Assembly: GCA_947598825.1 (NCBI GenBank)
Contig: CANQFM010000030.1
Location: 1 to 36,492 of the forward strand
Direction: 5' to 3'
Origin: an uncultured Eisenbergiella sp.
GTDB lineage: Bacteria > Bacillota > Clostridia > Lachnospirales > Lachnospiraceae
Length of the DNA: 36,492 bases
This document shows positions 9,017-18,015 of this stretch, piece after piece. The number at the start of each line of letters is the position of its first letter. Position 1 is the first letter of the stretch. The notes under the pieces were generated by a model, which made no database searches, was not told where the DNA came from, and was given only the letters and a program-made list of their open reading frames with translations. The position numbers and the translations under genes are program-made.

Positions 9017-10900
9017 TTAATCCAGCTCCGTTTTACCGGTATACAATTCATAATATCTGCCCTTCATGGCCAGTAGCTCGTCGTGATCGCCGCGTTCGAT
9101 GATCTCTCCGTTTTCCAGCACCATGATGGCGTTGGCGTTTCTGACCGTGGAAAGCCTGTGGGCGATGACAAAGGTGGTCCTGGTCGCCATCAGCCGGTCC
9201 ATGCCATGTTCGATATGGCGCTCCGTCCTGGTATCCACGGAGCTGGTGGCTTCGTCCAGGATCAGGATCGGCGCTTTGGAGATGGCCGCCCGGGCGATAT
9301 TTAACAGCTGTCTCTGTCCCTGGCTTAAATTCGCGCCGTCCCCCTCGATCATGGTATCATAACCATGCTCCAGCCTTCGGATGAAGTGATGGGCGCTGGC
9401 CAGCTTCGCCGCCGCCTCCACCTCTTCATCGGTAGCGTCCAGCCTTCCGTACCGGATATTTTCCCGGATCGTCCCGGTAAACAGGTGCGTGTCCTGCAGC
9501 ACCATGGCGATATTGGAACGCAGATTTTCCCGTTTGATATTCCTGATATCTATACCGTCAATGGTGATGCTGCCGGAATCGATGTCATAAAACCGGGTGA
9601 TCAGGTTGGTGATCGTGGTCTTGCCCGCGCCCGTGGAACCTACCAGCGCGATCTTCTGGCCGGGCTTTGCATAGAAGGAAATATGCTTTAAGATCGTCTT
9701 ATCCGGGTTGTAGCCAAAGGTCACGTCCTGCAGCACCACATGGCCCTGGCAGGGATCCAGCGTGACCGCCTCCGGGCTGTCGGGAGCCTCCGGCTCTTCG
9801 TCCATGATCTTAAACACCCGCTCCGCGCCGGCCAGGGCGGAAAATACCGTGTTCATCTGCATGGAAAACTCGTTGATGGGACGGGTGAACTGACGGGAAT
9901 AGTTGACAAACACCGTCAGGCCTCCCAGATCGAAGCCCCGCAGCACACAGAGGATACCGCCCACGATGGCGGTCACGGAATAACTGATCTGGCCGCTGCC
10001 GTTCATCACAGGGCCCATGATGCCTCCGAAAAACTGGGCGAAGATCTGTTTATCCCGCAGATCATAATTTAAAAATTCAAATTCCTCCTGGGCCACTTCC
10101 TCATGGCAGAATACCTTGACCACCTTCTGTCCCGTGATCGTTTCCTCGATATAACCGTTCAGCGTGCCCAGCGCCGCCTGCTGCGCTTTATAGAACCGAC
10201 GGCTGCGCGTCACCACCATCCCCGCCAGCTTAAGCATCAGCGGCACCATGAGTACGGTCACGATCGTCAGCCAGACATTGGTATACAGCATCAGACAAAG
10301 GGTACCGGTGATATTGATCACCCCGGAAATGATCTGCACGATGGTATTGTTGAGCATATCTCCCACTGCGTCCAGGTCGTTGGTAAAACGGCTCATGATA
10401 TCGCCGTTGTTGTTAGTGTCGTAAAAGCGCACCGGCAGCCGCTGTACCTTGCAAAACAGGTCATTTCGGATCCGTTCCAGCGCCCCTTGGGAAATGGAGA
10501 TCATAATGCGCTGTTGGAAATACTGGGCCAGAATCCCTACCGCATAGACCGCCGCCATCAGAAGCAGGGAGCGAAACAGCTTTTGGGAGCTGCCGTCCGC
10601 CTGGGTCAGACTGTTAATGATGGGACGCAGCATATAGGAACCGGCCAGCATGGAAATCGTTCCTGCGATCACACAGAGGAAAACGACGCAGAGCTTTCCG
10701 ATATCGTTTTCCAGATAGGAAAACAGTCTTCTGATGGCCTGTTTGGAATTTGCCGGCTTTTTTACAGGCATATTCCTGCCGCCTCTGCCGCCGGGCCCTC
10801 TGCCCGCCTTCGGCCCGGGACCGCCAGCGCCCGGCGCGTCGGCCGCCGTCTGCGCGTAGGCATATTTTTTCATAAGACGTTCTTTTCTCGCCTGATCCAT
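9017..10900 (-). CDS. Heterodimeric ABC exporter, canonical-site subunit
   Basis: Half-transporter with a membrane domain and an ATPase domain, 627 residues from the ATG at 10898-10900, which overlaps the stop of the partner gene by one base (TAATG). An unusual Gly/Pro/Ala-rich segment (about residues 20-45) precedes the membrane domain. The ATPase shows Walker A GSTGAGKTT (about 420), Walker B with catalytic Glu (ILILDEATSSVD, about 546) and the switch His (AHRLS). Its signature is LSQGQ rather than LSGGQ. That complements the partner's degenerate site and fits a TM287/288 or BmrCD-type multidrug or peptide exporter. Substrate unknown; the MarR gene upstream suggests drug or toxin export. 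Confidence 0.92.
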   Translation of the reverse strand: MDQARKERLMKKYAYAQTAADAPGAGGPGPKAGRGPGGRGGRNMPVKKPANSKQAIRRLFSYLENDIGKLCVVFLCVIAGTISMLAGSYMLRPIINSLTQADGSSQKLFRSLLLMAAVYAVGILAQYFQQRIMISISQGALERIRNDLFCKVQRLPVRFYDTNNNGDIMSRFTNDLDAVGDMLNNTIVQIISGVINITGTLCLMLYTNVWLTIVTVLMVPLMLKLAGMVVTRSRRFYKAQQAALGTLNGYIEETITGQKVVKVFCHEEVAQEEFEFLNYDLRDKQIFAQFFGGIMGPVMNGSGQISYSVTAIVGGILCVLRGFDLGGLTVFVNYSRQFTRPINEFSMQMNTVFSALAGAERVFKIMDEEPEAPDSPEAVTLDPCQGHVVLQDVTFGYNPDKTILKHISFYAKPGQKIALVGSTGAGKTTITNLITRFYDIDSGSITIDGIDIRNIKRENLRSNIAMVLQDTHLFTGTIRENIRYGRLDATDEEVEAAAKLASAHHFIRRLEHGYDTMIEGDGANLSQGQRQLLNIARAAISKAPILILDEATSSVDTRTERHIEHGMDRLMATRTTFVIAHRLSTVRNANAIMVLENGEIIERGDHDELLAMKGRYYELYTGKTELD

Positions 10901-12633
10901 TATGCCAGCACCTCCTCTCTCATCTGGGAATCGTAGATCTCCCGATAGGCTTCGCAGTCCTTCATCAGCTCCTCGTGGCGTCCCCGGCCTACGATCCGGC
11001 CCTCGTCCATCACCAGGATCTGATCCGCCTCCATGACCGAGGTGATCCGCTGCGCAATGATCAGCTTCGTCGTATCCTTCAGGGTCGTGCGGAAGGTTTC
11101 CCGGATCTTCGCCTCCGTCGCCGTATCCACAGCGCTGGTGGAGTCGTCCAGGATCAGGATCTTCGGTTTTTTCAAAAGCGCCCTGGCGATGCAAAGCCGC
11201 TGCTTCTGCCCGCCGGACACGTTTACGCCGCCCTGGCCCAGCTCCGTCTCATACCCGTCCGTGAAATTCTGCACAAATTCATCCGCCTGGGCGCTGCGGG
11301 ACGCCTCCAGCAGCGCTTCCTCCGAAGCGTTCTCATCGCCCCAGCGCAGGTTTTCCTGGATCGTCCCGGAAAACAGGACGTTCTTCTGCAGCACCATGCC
11401 TACGCCGTCCCGCAGATTTTTCAGGGAATAATCCTTTACGTCAATGCCGTCCACCAGCACCTTCCCTTCGTCCACATCATAAAGACGCGGGATCATGGAA
11501 ACCAGCGTGGTCTTGCCGCAGCCGGTGGAACCGATGATGCCGACGGTCTGGCCGGCTTCGATCACCAGGTCGATATCGTCCAACACCTTCTCCTCGCTGT
11601 TCTTATAATAGCGGAAGGATACGTTCTGAAATTCGATCTTCCCATGCTTCACCGGCACCTGTCCATACCGCGCGTTTTCATCGGTCAGATCCACCTGCGT
11701 ATCCAGCACCTCCGTGATACGCTTCAGGCTCGCGATGGCGCGGGAACTGGTCAGAAGCACCATGGCCAGCATCATCAGAGAGGAAAGCACCTGCACCACA
11801 TAAGTGGTAAAAGCGGTCAGGTCGCCTACCGGCATCCGTCCCGTCAGGATCTGATTGCCGCCGAACCATACCACCAGAAGCGTGGTGGTATTCATAAACA
11901 GCATGACCACGGGCATCTGGATGATGACGATCTTAAAGGCGTTTAAGCCGGATTGTTTCAGATCCGCGTTGGAATGGGCAAACCGTTCTTCCTCATAGCT
12001 GCCCCGGACGAAGGATTTGATGACCCGCACGTTGGTCAGCATCTCCTGGATGTTGGAGTTTAAGGCGTCCAGTTTTTTCTGCAGGATCGTAAACCGGGGA
12101 AAGGCGGTCCGGATGACGATGGCCACCGCCACCACCATCAGGGGCAGGATCACCAGAAAGATCATGGCGAGCTGACGGTTCATAATAAACGCCATGATGA
12201 CCGCGCCGATCAGCATTCCCGGCGCCCGCATCGCCATACGCAGGCTCATCATGATCAGGTTCTGCACCTGGGTGATATCGTTGGTCAGCCTCGTCACCAG
12301 GGAACCTGTGGAAAACTTATCGATATTGGCGAAGGAAAAGGTCTGTATCTTCTGAAACAGATCCTTACGCAGATCCGCGCTGAAGCTGACCGCCGCCTTG
12401 GAAGCAAACCACGCGCCCCCGATGCCGCCGACCATCATCATGAGCGCCACGCCGATCATGGAGATCCCCTTCCCCACGATATAGCCGACATCATGGTTGA
12501 GCGCCCCCACATTGATGATATCGGCCATGAGGGAGGGCATCAGCACCTCTCCCACCACCTCGGTGATCATCAGGACGGGGCCCAGTATGAACGCGTAAAG
12601 ATAGGGCCTTACATATTTCATGTACCGTTTCAT
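10900..12633 (-). CDS. Heterodimeric ABC exporter, degenerate-site subunit
   Basis: Half-transporter of 577 residues: six membrane segments (about 1-320) and an ATPase domain. Walker A is GSTGCGKTT (about 363) and the signature is VSGGQ (about 471). The residue after the Walker B Asp is Asp instead of catalytic Glu (ILILDDSTSAVD), and the switch His is Gln (IIAQRITS). These are the known marks of the non-hydrolysing site in heterodimeric exporters, here pairing with the LSQGQ of the next gene. The ATG abuts the stop of the MarR gene (12634), so the three genes are one transcript. Confidence 0.93.
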   Translation of the reverse strand: MKRYMKYVRPYLYAFILGPVLMITEVVGEVLMPSLMADIINVGALNHDVGYIVGKGISMIGVALMMMVGGIGGAWFASKAAVSFSADLRKDLFQKIQTFSFANIDKFSTGSLVTRLTNDITQVQNLIMMSLRMAMRAPGMLIGAVIMAFIMNRQLAMIFLVILPLMVVAVAIVIRTAFPRFTILQKKLDALNSNIQEMLTNVRVIKSFVRGSYEEERFAHSNADLKQSGLNAFKIVIIQMPVVMLFMNTTTLLVVWFGGNQILTGRMPVGDLTAFTTYVVQVLSSLMMLAMVLLTSSRAIASLKRITEVLDTQVDLTDENARYGQVPVKHGKIEFQNVSFRYYKNSEEKVLDDIDLVIEAGQTVGIIGSTGCGKTTLVSMIPRLYDVDEGKVLVDGIDVKDYSLKNLRDGVGMVLQKNVLFSGTIQENLRWGDENASEEALLEASRSAQADEFVQNFTDGYETELGQGGVNVSGGQKQRLCIARALLKKPKILILDDSTSAVDTATEAKIRETFRTTLKDTTKLIIAQRITSVMEADQILVMDEGRIVGRGRHEELMKDCEAYREIYDSQMREEVLA

Positions 12634-13086
12634 TTACCGATTCTCCTTCCCCGGATCCAGATTCTTCCGGATCCGATCCATATAATATCCGAGCTGCTTC
12701 ATCTCTTCCTCCGAAAAACCGTCGAACATCCGCGTCTCGATCTCCTGGAACATAAGGACGCTCTTTTCAATGACCTGCTTTCCCTTCTCGGTGATGATCA
12801 CCTGATGGACGCGGCTGTCGCTCTCATGGATCTCCCGACGGATGTAACCGCCCTTTTCCAGCTTCTTTAAGGAAACCGCGATGGCCGCCGGGGAAACCTC
12901 CAGGCACGCCGACAGCTCCACCTGGGAACAGTTGGGATTCTTGCTCAGATGCATCAGCAGTCTGTGCTGGCTGCGGTACACGCCGGTATCTCTTACCCGC
13001 CCTTCGATGCTGCGCTTAAACGCCCGATCCACCCTGCGGAACCGCAGGGACAGTTCGCGGGCCATATCCTGCCGCAGATCTTTCAT
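12634..13086 (-). CDS. MarR-family transcriptional regulator
   Basis: Winged-helix dimeric regulator of 150 residues. It has the family pattern LLMHLSKNPNCSQVELSACLEVSPAAIAVSLKKLEKGGYIRRE (here abbreviated by its core LEVSPAAIAVSLKKLEKGG), followed by a wing ending DSRVHQVIITEKG. It is the first gene of the exporter transcript, directly abutting it, so it most likely represses its own promoter and the ABC pair. The start is set by a strong GGAGGAGG ribosome site. A consensus promoter and an AT-rich repeat that could be its operator lie at 13130-13188. Confidence 0.92.
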   Translation of the reverse strand: MKDLRQDMARELSLRFRRVDRAFKRSIEGRVRDTGVYRSQHRLLMHLSKNPNCSQVELSACLEVSPAAIAVSLKKLEKGGYIRREIHESDSRVHQVIITEKGKQVIEKSVLMFQEIETRMFDGFSEEEMKQLGYYMDRIRKNLDPGKENR

Positions 13087-13129
13087 ATCCGGACACCTCC
13101 TCCACGGAAAGCGGCTTATGATCCTTTTC

Positions 13130-13188
13130 TTAGTTAGTTAGTTAATCATTTACTTGTTAAGTATAGAAAGCGGATGCGGCAATGTCAA
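13130..13188 (-). promoter_or_regulatory. Promoter and probable MarR operator of the exporter operon
   Basis: On the minus strand: TTGACA (13188-13183), a 17-base spacer and TATACT (13165-13160), a near-consensus sigma-A promoter. Immediately downstream is TTAACAAGTAAATGATTAA and then three ACTA-A direct repeats (AACTAACTAACTAAG), where a repressor would block initiation. The operator assignment is inferred from position. Confidence 0.75.
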
Positions 13189-13265
13189 GAATGAAAGAAT
13201 AAAAAATCCATAAACTTACAGCAATATAGCCTCGTCAAAACTGGCCTGTTTAAAAAACACCAAAA

Positions 13266-13299
13266 TGGCACTTTTTATCATGCCACTTTTGCGTATAAT
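13266..13299 (+). promoter_or_regulatory. Possible promoter of the vitamin B6 salvage pair
   Basis: TATAAT at 13294-13299 is a good -10, but the -35 (around 13271-13276) is poor. The poor -35 lies inside an inverted repeat TGGCA-N10-TGCCA (13266-13285), as expected of an activator- or repressor-controlled promoter. Confidence 0.45.
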
Positions 13300-13325
13300 G
13301 AAAGCAGGATCGATCCTGGAAAAAA

Positions 13326-13339
13326 TACAATGCATTGTA
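13326..13339. promoter_or_regulatory. 14-base perfect palindrome in the leader of the ECF/pyridoxal kinase operon
   Basis: TACAATGCATTGTA reads identically on both strands. It lies about 27 bases after the -10 and 40 bases before the first start codon, a typical repressor site position. The regulator is unknown and not encoded in the pair. Confidence 0.55.
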
Positions 13340-13379
13340 CTGAATAAAGGATTTTCCCGACGAAACGGAGGAATGAACG

Positions 13380-13973
13380 ATGCGGAATGAAAAAATCCAG
13401 AAACTGGTCATGACGGGCGTTTTTGCCGCCCTTTCCTATGTGATCTTCACTTTTTTGCAGTTTAAGATACCGCTTCCGGGCGGCGACGCCACTTCCATCC
13501 ATCTGGGCAACGCGGTCTGCGTCCTGGGCGCGCTGATCCTGGGCGGCCCCTTAGGCGGCATCGGCGGCGCCATCGGCATGACCATCGGCGACCTGCTGGA
13601 TCCGGTATATGTGATCTACGCGCCGAAAACCTTCCTTTTGAAGCTGTGCATCGGCCTGATCACCGGACTGATCGCCCACAGGCTGGGACATATCACCTAC
13701 CGGACGGACAAAAAGCAGATCGCGCTGTGGGCGCTTTTGGCTTCCGTCGGCGGCCTTTTGTTCAACGTCATCTTCGACCCGCTGCTGGGCTATGTCTATA
13801 AGATCTACATCATTGGCAAGCCCGCCGCCGAAGTTTCCCTGGCCTGGAATGTGGCCTCCTCTTCCATCAACGCTGTGACCAGCACCATTGTGGCCGTCGC
13901 CGTTTACACGGCCCTGCTGCCGGCGCTGAAAAAATCCGGCCTGTTCTTTCAGATCGGCCGGAACGCATCCTGA
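13380..13973 (+). CDS. ECF transporter substrate-binding (S) subunit, probably for vitamin B6
   Basis: Integral membrane S component of an energy-coupling-factor vitamin importer, 197 residues with about six hydrophobic segments. It has the family's start KLVMTGVFAALSYV and the glycine-rich loop GALILGGPLGGIGGAIGMTIGD (shown here only as its core GGPLGGIGGAIG). The shared ECF ATPases and T subunit are not in the window. Substrate is inferred from its neighbour: a pyridoxal kinase gene follows after 12 bases, the context described for PdxU-type S components. Ribosome site GGAGG precedes the ATG. Confidence 0.82.
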   Translation: MRNEKIQKLVMTGVFAALSYVIFTFLQFKIPLPGGDATSIHLGNAVCVLGALILGGPLGGIGGAIGMTIGDLLDPVYVIYAPKTFLLKLCIGLITGLIAHRLGHITYRTDKKQIALWALLASVGGLLFNVIFDPLLGYVYKIYIIGKPAAEVSLAWNVASSSINAVTSTIVAVAVYTALLPALKKSGLFFQIGRNAS

Positions 13974-13985
13974 CAGGAGGACGTC

Positions 13986-14903
13986 ATGGCCGTCCAAATG
14001 AGCATCCCTGAGAAAATCGCCCTGATCAGCAGCTTCGCCGGATACGGCCGCTGCTCCATAACAGAGGCGCTGCCCGTCATCAGCGCCATGAAGGTGCAGG
14101 CCTGCCCTGTGCCCACAGCCATCTTTTCCAATCACACCGGTTTTTCTTCGAATTACATGTTCGATCTCACGGAAGAAATGCCGGCGTATCTGGCACAGTG
14201 GGAAAGGCTGGCCCTGCAGTTTGACGGGATCTACTGCGGTTTTCTGGAAAATAAGGGACAGATCGAAACGATAGGCGCTTTTATCCGGGATCAGAAAGAG
14301 CGCCGAAAGGCCGACTGCCACGGACCGGGGCTTCCCGGTACCCGGCCGCCTGTCGTCCTCATCGATCCTGTCATGGGGGATCACGGAAAGCTTTACCGGA
14401 CCGTATCCCCCGATTACTGCGAAGCGCTGAAGGGCTTCCTCTCCTGTGCGGACATGATCACCCCCAACATCACGGAGGCCTGCCTGCTGACCGGCACCCC
14501 CTGCCGGGAAAACGGGTGGGAGACCGAAGAGCTACAAAAGCTCTGTATCAAACTGCACGCAATGGAGCCGGACAAAATCGTGATCACGGGACTGCGCGCC
14601 ACATCTGCGGATTCCCGTGATCTTATCTTAAACTTCACTTCGGAAAGGGATACGAAGAACGGCCGCCTTTCCTTCCACACCGACCGGCGCCCTTCCGCCG
14701 GCCCCGGCTATCACGGCACAGGGGATATCTTCGCCGCGATCCTGGCCGCCGACGCGGTAAAGGGGCGGGCCTTTTTTCCATCGGTGCAAAAGGCGGCCGC
14801 TTTCGTCAGCGAATGTATCCAGGCCAGCAGCGCCCTTGGGATCCCGGAAACGGACGGGGTCTGCCTGGAAAACCTCCTGGGCCTCTTAACGCAGGAAAAG
14901 TGA
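13986..14903 (+). CDS. pdxK: Pyridoxal/pyridoxamine kinase (PdxK/PdxY type)
   Basis: Cytoplasmic ribokinase-superfamily enzyme that phosphorylates vitamin B6 vitamers with ATP. It is 305 residues, the usual length. Visible features are the N-terminal SSFAGYGRCSITEALPV segment, the PdxK-type motif DPVMGDHGKLY near residue 122, TPNITEACLLTG near 160, and the anion-hole and catalytic motif GTGDIFAAIL near 243, where the Asp is the base. The start is set by GGAGG nine bases upstream. It is co-transcribed with the ECF S subunit, giving uptake followed by metabolic trapping. Confidence 0.92.
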   Translation: MAVQMSIPEKIALISSFAGYGRCSITEALPVISAMKVQACPVPTAIFSNHTGFSSNYMFDLTEEMPAYLAQWERLALQFDGIYCGFLENKGQIETIGAFIRDQKERRKADCHGPGLPGTRPPVVLIDPVMGDHGKLYRTVSPDYCEALKGFLSCADMITPNITEACLLTGTPCRENGWETEELQKLCIKLHAMEPDKIVITGLRATSADSRDLILNFTSERDTKNGRLSFHTDRRPSAGPGYHGTGDIFAAILAADAVKGRAFFPSVQKAAAFVSECIQASSALGIPETDGVCLENLLGLLTQEK

Positions 14904-14923
14904 AAAACCTGTGGTCTTTCACT
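14899..14923. terminator. Hairpin shared by two convergent stop codons
   Basis: AGTGAAA (14899-14905) pairs with TTTCACT (14917-14923), and ACC/GGT pairs inside. The arms contain the stop of pdxK on one strand and of the response regulator on the other. It could act as a bidirectional terminator but lacks a long T-run. Confidence 0.4.
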
Positions 14924-15620
14924 CTTCTTCCGCCATCCTGTATCCTACGCCCGTCTCTGTAAAAATGTAACGCGGCTCCGCCGGGTTTTTCTCGATCTTC
15001 CGCCGGATATTTGCCATGTTCACCCGCAGGATCCGGTTATTATCGTCCATATAGGGCCCCCATACATGGGAAATCACCGCGTCATAGGTCATGACCTTCC
15101 CCGCGTTGCGGGCCAGAAACGCCACGATCTTATATTCCACCTGGGTCAGATGGATCTCTGTCCCGCCCAGCTTCACCAGCCGCTTTTCAAAATCCAGCAT
15201 CAGATCCCCCACCCGAAAGACCTGGGCCGCAGGCCGGCCGCCAACCGCGATCATGCCATGGCGCATGGCCGTGCGGATCCGCGCCATCAGCTCCGGCACG
15301 CCAAAAGGCTTGGTGATATAGTCATCGGCTCCCATATCCAGCGCCTGCACCTTTTCCTTTTCCTGGCTCCGGGCGGAGATGACGATGATAGGCAGCATCG
15401 ACCACTGCCTGACGCTTTTGATCACCTCCCCGCCGTCCATATCCGGCAGTCCCAGATCCAGCAGAATGAGATCCGGACACAGAGAGGCCGCCAGCGCGAT
15501 GCCCTCCCGGGCATTCTTCGCTTCTACGGTTTTATAGTTCTGCGCCCTTAAGCTGGTGGCGATAAAATCGCAGATGGAATCCTCGTCCTCTACGATCAGT
15601 ATAGTCCCGTTTACAGCCAT
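14919..15620 (-). CDS. KdpE-like OmpR-family response regulator
   Basis: DNA-binding response regulator of 233 residues. The receiver has acidic residues EDED (11-14), phospho-acceptor Asp55 in LILLDLGLPD, and the conserved Lys near 104 in DYITKPF. The segment RQWSMLPIIVISARSQEK is characteristic of KdpE. A winged-helix OmpR domain fills about 130-233 (NRILRVNMANIRRKIE, GVGYRMAEE). Its partner kinase is 23 bases upstream. No kdpFABC genes are in the window, so the target may be those genes elsewhere, the local operon, or trkAH (inference). Confidence 0.9.
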   Translation of the reverse strand: MAVNGTILIVEDEDSICDFIATSLRAQNYKTVEAKNAREGIALAASLCPDLILLDLGLPDMDGGEVIKSVRQWSMLPIIVISARSQEKEKVQALDMGADDYITKPFGVPELMARIRTAMRHGMIAVGGRPAAQVFRVGDLMLDFEKRLVKLGGTEIHLTQVEYKIVAFLARNAGKVMTYDAVISHVWGPYMDDNNRILRVNMANIRRKIEKNPAEPRYIFTETGVGYRMAEEE

Positions 15621-15643
15621 CGGTATTCCTCCTGTCCGCGCCT

Positions 15644-16813
15644 TCAGCTATAAGCTTTTACATCCTGGTCTGTCTCCTCCCTGGGCAGCCAGAAGCTGAT
15701 CTGCGCGCCCTGGTCGCAGTTTTTTGCCTCGATCCGGCCCCCGTGGGCCGCAATGATAGTTTTGCAGATAGAAAGGCCGATGCCCATTCCACGGTAGCTG
15801 TCGGGATCCCCTCCGTCGGTCAGAGCTTCCCCGTCAAAGATGGTCTCCAGCCGGTCCGGCGCGATCCCTGTCCCATAGTCCCGCACGCTGAAACGGACAA
15901 AATGCGCTTCATTTACCGTATATAGCTCAATGGGCTTTGCGCTGTGGGCATGAAAATGCGCGTTTTCCATCAGGTTCACCAACACCTGCTCGATCAGCAT
16001 GGCGTCCATGGGAATCATGATGAAATCCTCCGGCATCCGCACGGTGACCTGGATCTGCGGGACCCGCTTGCGAACGCGGCCTACGGCCCCGGAAAGCACC
16101 TCTTCCACCGCTTCCATGCTCTTATTGACGCTGTTTATAGCCCCGTCCCGGATCCTCGTTACCGTCAGAAGGTTCTCCACCATGTTCAGAAGCCAGTTGG
16201 CGTCCGTCCCGATATGGCGCACCATGTTCCGTTTTTCCTCTTCCGACAGACGGCTCTCATTTTCCAGATAGGAGCTGCTGGCGCCGATGATCCCCGTCAG
16301 GGGCGTGCGCAGATCGTGGGACACTGCCCGCAGCAGATTGGCCCGCAGCTTTTCCTTTTCCGCCTCCCGCAGTTGTTTTTCCTGCGCCGCCAGCGTCCGG
16401 GACTGTTCCTTGGTATAGGAGGTAACGGCGCTGACCACCACAGCGATCAGCATCATACAGAAAAAGGTGACCGGATAACCCTCCTGCGTAAAGTCCAGAC
16501 GGGAATAGGGATAGGTGAACAGGTAATTGACACAGACGACGCTGATCATGGCGGCGGCGATCCCCGGCACATACCCTTCCGTAAACCGCGGGATGAAGAT
16601 CAGAGCCACGGTGTAAAACATCACGATATTGACCGTGCTTTCCGAAATCCGGTTATAAATCCACGCCACTAAGGTGGCCACGGCCAGGATGGCCGCAGTC
16701 ACCAGCGTGTTTTTCCATGTGATCTCCCACTTGCGGCCCCAATAGGATTTCTGGGGCCTCTCTTCCATGAGCCAGCGGGGGATTTTTGCAAACAGATCCC
16801 GAAGCTTTTCCAA
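15644..16813 (-). CDS. KdpD-like sensor histidine kinase lacking the KdpD N-terminal domain
   Basis: Membrane sensor kinase of 389 residues. It begins at a TTG codon (16813-16811) that has GGGAG seven bases before it. It shows a DUF4118-type membrane block (about 33-130), a dimerisation helix with the phospho-acceptor His166 (SHDLRTPLTGI), then N box (NLMENA), G1 (DYGTGIAPD) and G2 (GMGIGLSICK). Full-length KdpD is about 900 residues with a cytoplasmic KdpD domain and a USP domain; both are absent here, so the signal input must differ. Twelve bases downstream of pspC. Confidence 0.9.
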   Translation of the reverse strand: MEKLRDLFAKIPRWLMEERPQKSYWGRKWEITWKNTLVTAAILAVATLVAWIYNRISESTVNIVMFYTVALIFIPRFTEGYVPGIAAAMISVVCVNYLFTYPYSRLDFTQEGYPVTFFCMMLIAVVVSAVTSYTKEQSRTLAAQEKQLREAEKEKLRANLLRAVSHDLRTPLTGIIGASSSYLENESRLSEEEKRNMVRHIGTDANWLLNMVENLLTVTRIRDGAINSVNKSMEAVEEVLSGAVGRVRKRVPQIQVTVRMPEDFIMIPMDAMLIEQVLVNLMENAHFHAHSAKPIELYTVNEAHFVRFSVRDYGTGIAPDRLETIFDGEALTDGGDPDSYRGMGIGLSICKTIIAAHGGRIEAKNCDQGAQISFWLPREETDQDVKAYS

Positions 16814-16824
16814 AACCGACTCCC

Positions 16825-17034
16825 TCAGTCTACGATCCCGTCATCCTCCGGAATGACCACCGCCAGGATAAAATACAGGATCAGCCCCAGAAAACCGGCT
16901 CCCGCCACCAGGCTGATAAGCACATACAACACCCGTACCAGAGTGGGGTCTATCCCCAGATAAAGGCCCAGCCCCCCGCAGACTCCGCATACCATTCTGT
17001 TTGTTTTGGAACGCAACAATTTTTTCTGATCCAT
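16825..17034 (-). CDS. PspC-domain small membrane protein
   Basis: 69 residues. The sequence KTNRMVCGVCGGLGLYLGIDPTLVRVLYVL (core CGGLGLYLGIDPTLVR) is the PspC fold, followed by one strong membrane helix (about 40-62) and an acidic tail. PspC proteins take part in envelope stress signalling. It lies 12 bases upstream of the KdpD-like kinase, so it may be a sensory partner (inference). GAGGAG precedes the ATG by six bases. Confidence 0.93.
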   Translation of the reverse strand: MDQKKLLRSKTNRMVCGVCGGLGLYLGIDPTLVRVLYVLISLVAGAGFLGLILYFILAVVIPEDDGIVD

Positions 17035-17097
17035 TTTCTGCTCCTCTTCTTTCCCAGCGTCGTACCGTGTTTCCAGGCTTTTGACGCTGTAATCATA

Positions 17098-18015
17098 TTA
17101 TCCCTGTTCAAAGAATATTTCAATACTCCCCATAGAACATTCCAGTTCCATTTTCCTGTCCGCCCGGTTTTGAATCGTCGTTTTCCTGTCAATCCCTGTG
17201 AACTGCTCGCCGTCCAGCCGGATCGTCCCCATCTCCGCACGGACCTCATAGTTAAACGCATCCGCCCTCTGATTCAGGCCCAGGGTCACATTGCCCATGG
17301 AAGCTTCCACCTCCGCGTCCCCTTCCAGACTGCCATAGAGGGAAACGTTTCCCAGGTCTGCGGATACATCCAGGGAACGCACGGCGATCTGTTCTACTTC
17401 GATATTACCGGCTGCAGCTTCCGCCTCCAACCTGTCTGCATTCAGGGACCCAATCCGGATGTTTCCTGCTGCCGCATCCAGGCTGACCTTATCCCAGACG
17501 ATGCCCCCGGGCACGGTCAGTTCGATCTTCCGTTCTCCGGATCTCAATGTCACATGGTGATGGGCCACGTCTTTTAAATAAAGGGTCCCATCCTTTACAT
17601 AGCATTGGATCCCGTCGCAGTTTTCGCCTCGGATGCGGACGGCGTTATCCTCCCCTTCCTCGATCAAAAGGGAATACGCGCCGGCGTCGGCCTCCAGTTT
17701 CCTCAAAGTTCCCGCATATTCCACCTGACGCACAAAATCCCCGCTCAGCGTTTCCTTTCCCTCCACTTTTTCAAGCAGGGCGCCGTGGTAACCGTCGTCA
17801 TGATCGACGTCTATTCCATTGTCATCGTCCCAGTCATCCGTCCAGTCGTCATCATACCGGTAATACCTGCTGACGCTCGTGTTCCATAACCAGGGAACGT
17901 CCATTTCCTCTACCTGTTCAAACCCGCCTGCGATACTCCCGGCTCCCATCAGGACAACCCCTGTAAGAATGCAAGCCCCGGCCGCGATAAGCCCGGCCTT
18001 CGTCCGTTTTTTCAT
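17098..18015 (-). CDS. DUF4097-family membrane-anchored beta-helix-like protein
   Basis: 305 residues from the ATG at 18013-18015, which overlaps the previous stop as ATGA. There is an N-terminal membrane helix (about 6-26), then a very acidic stretch (about 50-75, many Asp with YDDDWTDDWDDDNG) that could bind cations. After it come DUF4097 repeats with the recurring pattern AAAGNIRIGSLNA / AAAGNIEVEQI / ADLGNVSLYG / ASMGNVTLGL / AEMGTIRLDG. Such proteins are usually extracytoplasmic and in operons with PadR and DUF1700; their molecular role is not established. PspC follows after 63 bases. Confidence 0.85.
   Translation of the reverse strand: MKKRTKAGLIAAGACILTGVVLMGAGSIAGGFEQVEEMDVPWLWNTSVSRYYRYDDDWTDDWDDDNGIDVDHDDGYHGALLEKVEGKETLSGDFVRQVEYAGTLRKLEADAGAYSLLIEEGEDNAVRIRGENCDGIQCYVKDGTLYLKDVAHHHVTLRSGERKIELTVPGGIVWDKVSLDAAAGNIRIGSLNADRLEAEAAAGNIEVEQIAVRSLDVSADLGNVSLYGSLEGDAEVEASMGNVTLGLNQRADAFNYEVRAEMGTIRLDGEQFTGIDRKTTIQNRADRKMELECSMGSIEIFFEQG

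Noticed and set aside
14919-16813. A complete Kdp potassium system
   Set aside because: Only regulator-like genes are present; no kdpA, kdpB or kdpC and no KdpD N-terminal domain in the window.
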